Assembly: GCA_015680685.1 (NCBI GenBank)
Contig: MNCI01011532.1
Location: 599,536 to 663,535, forward strand
Length of the DNA: 64,000 nt
Source of the DNA: Gnetum montanum
Lineage: Eukaryota; Streptophyta; Gnetopsida; Gnetales; Gnetaceae
Reading direction: 5' to 3'
Shown: positions 45,726 through 55,020 of the stretch, one piece after another
How the letters are laid out: every line of letters begins with the position of its first letter
Numbering within the stretch: position 1 is the stretch's first letter
Position numbers and translations under genes: made by a program
The notes under the pieces: model-generated
Databases searched by the model: none
Seen by the model: the letters and a program-made list of their open reading frames with translations, nothing else
Told to the model about the DNA's origin: nothing

Positions 45726-48590
45726 GAGCCATACATATGCAAAGAATTTTATGCATTACTAAAGATATCAAAGGGTACAATTGTGGATTGAAAGTTCAAA
45801 ACATTAACATAATCCTTACATCAACCCACAATAGATGTGAGAAACAAGTGTGTGAACAAAAAGGAGCATGGGCCACTAAACCAAAAGACACCTAGTGGCC
45901 AAAAACTGAGAACCTAAAATTTTCCAAAACATGCATGGAAACATTTGACCCACTTATTAACTCCTATTCTAAGAAAATGATCCAAATTAAGAACTCACAA
46001 ATAAAAATATTAAATGATAATCATACACTAGCATATAGGAGAACTGAGGACTTAAAATTTTAATTTAATAATAAACAAGAGAATATAGTTGGACCTTTTG
46101 AGATAAAAAGACCATCTAGTCCAATGGGACATATGTCCTCAAACAATCCAAGTTCAATTACCATCAAGATTACCTAGGAAAATAATGAAAAATCTAAATC
46201 ACCAAGGATGCTAAGTGAGAAAGCTAGAGTGTATGATCTAGGGGATATAGGGTTCATTTTCCAAACACCCATGAGTTCAGTTGTGGGGGAGATACCTTAT
46301 TTTGATCTGGGAATTAATAAGTGCTTTCCAACTTTTTGTTTTACAATTCATTGTGGTTTATAATTTCTTGTTATACCTTTTCATACTTATTGATTTTTAC
46401 ATTCTTTGATATCTTTTCATTCTTTTATACTTTTCCATTTCTTAATCATCTGATATTCTTTAATATTTTTCAAATTATATCTCTAATTTTCCATTTTTTC
46501 TATGAATTGTATCATTTTCCTTATATATTTTTTTGTTGATTTTCCAATAAAATACACTGAATAAAGCAAGATGTAGTTCCAATAAGGTGAAGATTTCTCT
46601 ATATTATCAATAATAAAGGATTGATTACCTATACAATGATACTACAACATCCATCCATTCATTCCAATAATAAGAGGGTCTTACCATGGCCATAATGATA
46701 TTCTTCTTACAATAAAACTAAGAATAAACTTGTGATCAGAACCAAGTGGGAATGCAAAGGTGTGACATCAAGGAAACTTGTGGATTCTTTGGATCACTGC
46801 TACCAGTTCTATCCTATTGCTAAGGATGTATTCTATCCTTGTAGATCTAACAAAAAATGGAAGCAAGAGTATAATAAGTGCTACCTTACCATGTCACTGG
46901 AAAGACATGTTACCCATGCTTAAAGGTAGTCCTTTAGTAAGGTCAACGTAGTCAAAAATAAAATCCATGTATAGAATAAATTTCTAGGGATCCCATTGGA
47001 AAGATTCCTGAGAAGCCACCTACCTTCCTTCAGGCATGGTACCCATGCAAGAAGGTAGGTAGCTTCTTAGGAATCTCAAAAATAAAAAGTAAAATGAATA
47101 AACTCCTTCCTTGAACAGCACGTCAAGTGGTAATACTCTTTGTAATAGTGGTTACCTTATGGTTGTAAATCCCATGGATGAAACAATGCAATGTCACTGG
47201 AAAGTGGTTTGGACTTGGTTTGAATCTTGGAAAGAAGGGCTAATGATTACTCTAATAACAGATTGCACACAAGAATCCATTATGGGTATGGTAAGATACC
47301 TCACATCTCATTTTTAGTAATCCCTTCTACAGTCCATCTCACCTCATTGTATATTTAATCATAACCTTGTGGTTTTGTATAATATAGTGATATCTTTCCA
47401 ATTTGGCAATAGTAGCATGTGTTTTGCTAGATTGGTATATCTTACATTCAACTCCTTGAGTGCCTAAGGACACTTTTAGGCATGATTATACAAGGGCACT
47501 AAGGGCTAGAGCCTGATTTGGGAAGGACCCACTTGCATAACTCTTGTATTTCATAGTTGATAAGCAATTCCACATCATCTTATTCCTTTCGAAATACTCA
47601 AGATCCAATAAATACTTTCCATATCATCAAACAATTTGTCCATACATCTAAAATTCATAACCCATCTCCTATTCATTTAATAAACTCTCACTACCTGAGA
47701 TTCTTTCTTTATGAACTTTGAACACCAAATTTTCAAAATTTGTGCATCATTAATGGTCCAAGATCCTTTAGACAAGCTTCACATCTTCCAAACATTCCAT
47801 TTGACTCATTTTTTTCTAGAAAATTCAATCAAAAATCAAAAAAATTTCACGATGATGTCGTAGCCCCTACAATGTTGCACCAATAAAAATAGTATATATA
47901 CATGTGGGAGTTAGTAAAGTTTGTCATTCCTCTCGTTTGTAGTAAGAGAATTTTTTGTAGTTTTTTCTCAGAGCTCTTGCACACTAATTTCCCAAGGCCA
48001 TAACTTTGCCCCCATATCTCTAATTTTTAAAATTCTTGAACCCTTTTGATCCCAAAGTGCTCAACTTAATTGTGTAGGGGGGGGGGGGGGGGGGGGGGGG
48101 GGCCAACATTAGAAAATTTGAGCTAAAATTTCTCTAACACCTAGAAGATATCATCAAGGGTAAGTATAAGAAAATAATGAGAACCTTAGTAGTAATTAAT
48201 CAAACTTAGGTCACTTAGGCCAGAAAGACTTAGATAATCCTCCTAATGGACCATACTAACTATTTTAAGCCATAATAAGTAAGAAAATGATAAGTAGGGA
48301 AGGCCATAAGCAAGTAATGATATAGCACCTAAGGAGTTTATTTTTGAAAATTTTTCTAACTTTGCAATCATAATAAAATAGGAACTTGATCTACTCAAGA
48401 TTACAAGAAGGAGAAAGATTATTAAGAACCAATGTAAACACTTTAGTAATTTTAAACTCTTGATGATTGCAGATGGTCCAAAAGAGACCAATAGTTAAAG
48501 GACCTTCCTAGCATGGGAGCAAGAGACCAAGAGGTTGTAGGAGAGGCCAAGCAGGAGAATAAAATCCCTAAGCAGAACACATAGAGCAAG
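45726..48590 (+). other. Element C interior with no recognisable pol domains
   Basis: In the place where RT, RNase H and integrase should follow, there is 2.8 kb of stop-rich AT-rich sequence. I looked for FMDD/YMDD, DAS...TDH and WG.DFMGP blocks and saw none. A run of 26 Gs lies at 48077-48102. Confidence 0.6.
48077..48102. repeat. Homopolymer of 26 G
   Basis: It reads TGTGTA followed by 26 Gs and CC. Runs of this length are rare and error-prone in sequencing, so the exact count is doubtful. Confidence 0.9.
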
Positions 48591-48599
48591 AGGCTCAAT

Positions 48600-51021
48600 T
48601 ATATAACATTCATCAACAAACTCTTACCATTGAGCACTCAGCCTAAGGAGAGGTAGAAGTTCCACTAGCACTTGAACAGGGGTAGTGCCTCACCTTATCT
48701 TTTGAATGCCTCCAAGTAATAAAAGAAAAGTCCATCATGTTCACAATCATTGTGGAACTAAATTTTGGTCCTTTTACGAAATTTTCTCTAGAAGTAGTGA
48801 AGACGCAACTCCAAGCATCTCCTTTATGACCTACACTATCCAATAGTGGTGAATGGTACGTAAGAAAAACCTACCAATTCTAGCAAAATAAGTAGGTTGA
48901 TGTTATAGTCAAAATCAAAGGAGTCTCTATGCCTTACTCAATAGAGGCAATCACCAAGGCCCTCAACATCCCAAATGAAGGGGCAAATGTGGCACAGATC
49001 TCAACAAGATCAAATACTTATGTAAAAAGGCTATGGTTACATAGGGCATATGGTAAAGAAGAAAAAGTTTATAGTGAGTTCATAGTTGAGAAAAAGATAT
49101 ACTTTAAAATGGGTACCTACCACTTGTTTCCAATAAAGAAACTCAACACAATATCTACATATGTAGCTAGAGGAAGTGCAATTCTAATGGAAAAATTCAA
49201 CACCAACATCATTCATCTATTTTTCAAAATCCAAAGGTAGTTTAAAGAAAAGAAGGTAGGGAAGCTAATACATCCATTCCTTTACCTCATCATAAAGCTA
49301 TGCAAGCAAGTTGGAATCCTAGGGTATAGCAATGAGGTTCCTAGGAAGGTCCAAAATGCTTCCTATGTAGAGATGTTCAAGTTGGTGCCACCAAAGAAGG
49401 ATTAAGTAGAAAAATCAATAGGCACTGAGGGAGCAACAGGTATCACTCTTACCAATAGCATTCCAATTACTAGTCAACAATAACAAGAAAGACCCCAAGT
49501 TGAGAAATAGTAACAACAATAACAGCAGTAGCAAGAAGTACCACTACCATCACTGTAAGATTATTGATCATCCATGAGCCATCTGCAACAAGTTGTAGAA
49601 ACAATAATTTGAGGAACAAGGGAGGGGACTAATTTGTACAAAGTATGGGAGAGCTCCAAAAGGTTCATAATATCCATAGACTTAGCTAGTGGGCAAGTAT
49701 CACTCCAAGTAGGAGGAGAGGATGATTGGATGCAACAGATATCCAAAAATGCTATGTCATTCCAAGTCATGCTTGAAACTAGTGAATGTGCCACTATTGT
49801 GATCATGCAACATTAGGATGTAGTAGAAGCTATGGAGGTCAGCATTGACCACATCAACGAATCCTTCAATATACCTGTTATGCCATTGGTGGATATCTCT
49901 GGAGCACAAGATGCTTGAATGCTTGTCGGAGCCTCAATGACTCTTGCAGAGTAGAAATATATTTTAGACAGATTGCTACAGATAGGTCAAGTGATGCAGA
50001 ATCTTTTTGATATCCCTAATGATAGCACTGTAGTCCAGTCTAATTTGATAGCCACAAAAGGAAAGTTGGTCATGGCTAAAACTAAGGTTGAGCATGCAGA
50101 GAATGAGGTACAATGGTTGCAATAAGAGTTAGCTGCCTTGAGAGCTAAATGAAGAGACTTGACGTAATTCATGGCACCATACCAACTAGATTAATTTAGA
50201 ACCAACCATGTGAGGTGGTTGATTAACCATAACATGAGAATGGAGAAAGAGAAGGAGAAGAAAAGGTGGTATGCATTTGTTGCTAAGGCACAAACATGTG
50301 CACATGCTAAAGCTCTCCTAGCTTTATAGGAAGAAAAAAAAATAGTTAGTTGTTGCCAAACATCAAAAAGCAAAAGAATGTTCTTGAGGAGAGTATCCAA
50401 CAACAGTAAAAACAACTAGCTCATGTCAACTAGCATATGAGTCACTTGGTCCAAGAAAATAAAACCCTATTAATGGAAGAGGTCTACACCATTCACCAAA
50501 AGTCTATAATTGAAATCAATGTGTGGCAAAATGAGGCCAAGAAACATGAGTGACTAAATGAGCACTTTAAGGATCAGGTGGGCATGTACAAACAAATAAA
50601 TGAGAAAGAGATCTAAATGGTGAAGGCCAAAATTAGTTCAATTTCTGCACAAAATCTAGATTGGTAGCTAATTCTGGATAGCCTTGCCCATGTCCACCAA
50701 GTTGAGGTGAAAAACAAAGACTTGCAGATCAAATATTTAATAGAGTACATGGAATTAGCAAAACTTTGGTATGCTAATCTGTCCATGTTAACAACATGCA
50801 AGCCCAAAAACGAGTTAGAGCAGTAGGTAGTGGTAGTCTACGCAATGTACGAGAAGGAATTTGCTAATAGGAAGGACATCCTACAGAAGCTACATGTCAC
50901 AAATTCCAAACTTGAGATTGTCAAAGCTAGCTACCAAGGCCAGAAGGATGTAGCTGCTAACCTAGCACGTCAAATGTCAGATTACCAAGAGCTAAGAAAG
51001 ATGAATCGTACTTGGATGTAG
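48600..51021 (+). pseudogene. Extra ORF of element C: N-terminal domain plus long coiled coil
   Basis: The frame starting near 48600 can be followed with about a dozen stops to 51021. Its N-terminal part includes IVELNFGPFTKFSLEVVKTQ, VKIKGVSMPYSIEAITKALN and a basic region, and resembles the 'putative plant transposon protein' domain found beside gag-pol in some Ty3/gypsy elements. The rest is rich in Q, E, K and L with heptad spacing (VQENKTLLMEEVYTIHQK; KEFANRKDILQKLHVTNSKL). The open pieces are 48929-49240 and 50830-51021. I cannot assign a function. Confidence 0.6.
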
Positions 51022-51613
51022 TTCATGACAACAATAAAGATCGAGATTACTTTCCATCATTGTAGCATTCCCTTCGTTTCATTTGTTTACTTAGCATAAT
51101 CTTTACTGTTTTCTTAGTTAATCATTTACATTCCAATAACTTTATTTTACATGTCATTAGTAAGTAGAATGGATACGATTGGTTTCGAGTGCTAAGTGTA
51201 GTTATCTAGTAACCCAGTAGTGGCATTGCTTGATTCACTCAGTAGTAATACCACTTGGTAATCCTAGTGATGACTACTTGAGTCCAAGGTGTGTAAGGTA
51301 GACCAAGACTAGATATCCATCGCACTAGGCTAAGATAGATTTATGTATTTTTTAGTTAACTGGACTTTAGAATTTATTCACTCATGTTTACTTTTGGAGC
51401 ACTTAAGAGTCTGACAACATCAGCTAATCATACGTCTCACTAAGAGCTAAACCATACACTTGAATTTCACTAGCTTCAAGTGGGAAGACAATGATCTCAA
51501 GCCTAACTTCAATTACTAGCATAACTACATTGTCCATCTACAGATTATGATTTGATCGCATGAGAGCACTTGTGACTTGGATGGTAGAGTGTTGGATGCT
51601 CCACTGCTCATCA
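51010..51613 (+). repeat. 3' LTR of element C, 5'-truncated
   Basis: Homology to the 5' LTR starts abruptly at GTACTTGGATG (51010), inside the last codons of the extra ORF. It runs to CTCATCA at 51613. About 250 bases of U3 and the expected TATA box are missing. Confidence 0.85.
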
Positions 51614-51980
51614 CTTGGCTTTGCATAATAGGTTGCATCCTATGTGTAAAAGTAACAAAAAGCAAGGAATACAAAACATGAATAATTCTCACCCAAATAT
51701 ATTGTTCATATTCATCAATCTTTTCCACCTTAATTAGCTTTTAAAGCCTTTTTTTTTGAAAAATACCAAAATAACCCTCCTAATGGTCTTTCACATTTGT
51801 GAGATCTAATACTTGCTACCTTTATTTTACTAAAATTAGGAAAATCAAAATTTTTAGAATCTTCTTCTTTCCAAGTTTCAACTACTCCAAAAATATCAAA
51901 CTTGTTTAAAAATCGAATATTATACGATGTAGTCAATTTAGTGGCAATCCCACCATTTATATTTAGGAATCCTGCATTTT
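51614..51980 (-). pseudogene. LINE endonuclease N-terminal fragment
   Basis: It reads LNINGGIATKL, FLNKFDIFGVVETWKEEDSK, and CERPLGGLFWYF. ETW matches the catalytic Glu position of APE-type endonucleases. It is the upstream end of the old LINE whose next piece lies beyond element C at 41717. Confidence 0.72.
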
Positions 51981-52961
51981 TGAAAATTCCCTATCTTTAA
52001 TTATTGCAATATAATCTACATTTAGAAAAACTACATTACCCTCTACTTGTGGTGCTTTTAACTTGTTCCATTCTTTTGTCTTCTTTGTAAGCTCTCCTTT
52101 CATGAGATCTTCCTTATCTAAATTTTTTCTCTTTTCAAGTTGTTATAATTGTACCAAACTTCTCCTCTAGGAGTTAATCACTAAATTTTTAAGTATCTAA
52201 GATTGTATCAAGCAAGATGTGGAGGTGCATTGTTTTTGTTACAATATCATGAATAATATTTTTCAAATTATCTTTTTGTTTGGACTTCTAGAAACCCCAA
52301 AAAAAGTGGAGATTTTTAGTTTTTTTTTTTTAATTTTTAATTTTGTTCTTCACTAAATCATATAAAGCTTTAACATGTTGAGTAATTGTTTCAACAACTG
52401 TTTTGAGCTTTGCAATCATATTACATATAGTTTCTTAATTTGATTCAGAGTTCAAAGTTTTATTCATTATTTTTTGCATTGTAATCCATAATACTATGGT
52501 TTATTGTTGTGTCAACATATCTTCTAATTAATTAGACATTGCTTATTCATGGTATGATGAGATTTTCAAAATCACTATTATGTTGGTCTGTCACTATTGC
52601 CTATTCTTTTGTTAGCATCTTTTGCTTTTTTGGTGTTTCTTTTTGTTCTTGCATCCATTTAGATTCTATTTCTTGATTTTGAATGATTGTTTTCTATCTA
52701 TCTTTGAGGGTTGTTTGCCTTTCAAATAAGGATTTTAGTTGAATGGTAATATTATGTAGTTCATATTTAGTAATTGGTGTTATGTCTAATCATTTGCATA
52801 GCCTTGGAAAACCCTTTCTAGAACCTTAGATTTTTCACATAGCCTCAAATTTCTGCCTCTACATAGCCTCAAAAAACCTTTTGCAAAGCCTTATATCCTC
52901 CCTTAAAAAACCTTTTGCTAAGCCTTAAAAAATTTGAACTTATAATTTGCATTTTATAACT

Positions 52962-53110
52962 TTGATGTTATATCACAAGACTCTTGATTTAAAAGCTACA
53001 AGTCATGGGTTTGATTTTGGTGGGCAATGTTGAGTTGTAAAGTTCTAATTGGACTATATATCTTGGGGTGTACCTATATTACGATTATTTTAAGGTTTCA
53101 ACACACCCAA
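52962..53110 (+). repeat. tRNA-like SINE segment
   Basis: It reads TGATGTTATATCACAAGACT, then AAGTCATGGGTTTGATTTTG with a good B-box match, then GTGGGCAATG and a tail TTGGGGTGTACCTATATTACG. Confidence 0.55.
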
Positions 53111-53267
53111 CCACAAGAACATCTATATTATTAATAAGAAAAAGAAAAACATTACATGCCCAATATTGAGTTGAAAACACCAAAAACATGGAAAGGAAAG
53201 ATTTTCCAATTTTAAAGTGTCTACTAATATTACACTTTAAAATTTTATAAAAGTTTATAACTTAGTA

Positions 53268-53340
53268 CTACGTAGTAGAATCAAACCTATGACTTAGGAT
53301 TACTAGGCCAAGACCCATACCACTAAACTAACACCTCATT
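53268..53340 (-). repeat. tRNA-like SINE segment, reverse orientation
   Basis: On the minus strand it reads GTTAGTTTAGTGGTATGGGT, then AGTCATAGGTTTGATTCTAC. It has a clear A-box/B-box arrangement about 35 bases apart. Confidence 0.55.
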
Positions 53341-53944
53341 GTTAATATGTACAACTTTATAACTCGTATTTTTAGAAAATTAAGAGAAGAAAGTTAATTG
53401 TTAGTAGTGAGGATTGCCCCTACCATAGCAATGTTACCACTTTTAATATCCATGCTTGAGCTTAAATTAAGAAAAGGATTTGACATAGTTATAGAAAATT
53501 ATGGTGAAATTACCAACATGTTCTACACCCCCAACAATTCACTGCTTAATTTAAACATATGCCAAGAATCTTTACCTACTTATCAATATTAGTTTTGATC
53601 TTTGAGTTAACATTGTTCTTATTAGATGTGGATAGATTTGCCTTATCTTATTTATTTTTTTAAAAATAATTTTCTTTTAACATTTGATTATTCTTGCATT
53701 GAAATTTAATTGACTATTGATCTTCTTTAAATATAAATGTTTTTTCTTTTAAATAGAAAGTTTTGCAAATGGCCTATGAATTCGAGGATATTCAAAATTA
53801 ATTATATTGGATTAGTTCTTGTAAAATTAATTCAAACGAAGGGAGTTTTGCAATTGGAGCTAGAGGACTATATGTATCCCCTAGGCATATAATCAGCATG
53901 AAACTTTTTTAAAATATAAGCACGACATAATAGTGTATGCGATC

Positions 53945-54003
53945 AACATACTTATTAAAATCAAACTTGCAACTTGCAAACCAACTAAGTAACACCTCAA
54001 TGA
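53945..54003 (-). repeat. tRNA-like SINE segment, reverse orientation, partial
   Basis: On the minus strand it reads GAGGTGTTACTTAGTTGGTT, then GCAAGTTTGATTTTAATAAG. Confidence 0.4.
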
Positions 54004-54100
54004 CATTGATTTGTTTTTGAGGTCCATGCCTCATATATGGTTATATTATTTCTATATTCTACCAAAGTCTTGTGTTAATTGTATAGCCTCAACTTACAAT

Positions 54101-54175
54101 GAGGTGTGAGCCTAGTGATAAGACTTTTGATTTGAATACAGCAAGTCATGGGTTTAATTTTGATAGCTCTAATAA
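54101..54175 (+). repeat. tRNA-like SINE segment
   Basis: It reads GAGGTGTGAGCCTAGTGATA, then AAGTCATGGGTTTAATTTTG. The head GAGGTGT is shared with the reverse copies at 53268 and 53945. Confidence 0.55.
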
Positions 54176-55020
54176 AATTTTGTTGGCATAAGCACTACCC
54201 ACTTAGCAAGGTAGACATGACCCATACTCATGAGGGGAAGGAGGTATCGAATCCATAACATCCCAAATGAAAGATGAGTTTCCTAACCATAATGTTACAC
54301 TCTTGAGTACTTGTATATAGTTTTTATTTTTATTTTGTTTTACTTTTTTATTTTTTACTATAATATAGTTTTGTCACTAGTATATTATTCTTATTTTTAT
54401 TTTTTATTTTTAATAAATATTTTACTTTAAGAAAGGTACCTTACCCCAAAAATACAATTATATTAAAAATAATTTTTTTTAAAAAAATACATCATATCCC
54501 TTCAATAACAAGGAAGCTTCAGTGGTTTGAGAATATTCTTACGAAATTTTCATCCTCATAACCAATGCTAAAAAACGTTCTCTTAAAGTAGAAATTAGGT
54601 GCGTAGTCTTACTTGAATTAAGGCAATCGTAGTAGAAAAAAATCAGAGTGCATAGTCTTACAGGAATTTTATTTTATGAATAGTTACATGGACAAGTACG
54701 TGGGAGACAAGGAATCTAAAATTGCTAGTTCAGGCTTTTACGGGGATTTGCTACAGATAAAAAGGGGCCGTAATGAAGAAGGATCCAGCGTAAGAACGCA
54801 GGTCTAATAGACGCAGATCATCGTAAGAAAGCAGCATTCCTTTTATTTGCAGAAATTTGCAGTCGCTACGCGCTTCCTATCAAAAATCAAAACACAAGCA
54901 GCACTGGCATTAGGAGCTTCGCTGCCTTCAGTCCGGGTAAGCTATCTGCCTCTGAGAGTCTGTGAATTCTACAATCTGAATCTGTCTGCAACATACACGC
55001 CCAAACACACACACACAACA

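Larger units (their letters stand above)
41718..51613 (+). mobile_element. Non-autonomous Athila/Tat-related LTR element (element C) with gag, protease and an extra ORF
   Basis: The 5' LTR (41718-42558) opens TGATGAAATC and closes TTATCA; the 3' LTR (from about 51010 to 51613) closes CTCATCA. The flanks CCTGG (41713-41717) and CTTGG (51614-51618) differ by one transition. A decayed tRNA-Asp primer site follows the 5' LTR. Gag and protease remnants match element A. The 2.8 kb after protease contains no RT, RNase H or integrase block that I can find. Then comes a separate long frame with coiled-coil character (about 48600-51020). The 3' LTR lacks its first 250 or so bases, so a deletion has also removed the polypurine tract and perhaps the end of that frame. 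Confidence 0.85.
39690..52500 (-). mobile_element. Old minus-strand LINE, split by a solo LTR and by element C
   Basis: Three separated pieces line up in order on the minus strand. At 51614-51980 are an N-terminal endonuclease with LNINGGIA, FDIFGVVETWKEED, and GGLFWYFSKK. At 41083-41717 are a frameshifted GDFN (41620-41631), RNRWERISKDTKINQ, and GLGIIILNGFQKFP. At 39994-40341 is the linker before RT (KNKWFGEKCFQARLALKN, FWKLFKNKVS, EIKEFYKNLF). The gaps are exactly the two LTR insertions. The boundaries of the LINE are unclear; 52000-52500 looks like its upstream part. Confidence 0.75.
52500..54750. other. AT-rich intergenic region with SINE-like pieces
   Basis: The tRNA-like segments at 52962, 53268, 53945 and 54101 lie here. 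A TTTATTTTT-rich low-complexity stretch occupies 54310-54490. I see no gene. Confidence 0.6.

Noticed and set aside
52962-54175. Functional tRNA genes
   Set aside because: A- and B-box-like blocks are present, but no complete cloverleaf or acceptor stem can be drawn. They fit SINE heads better.
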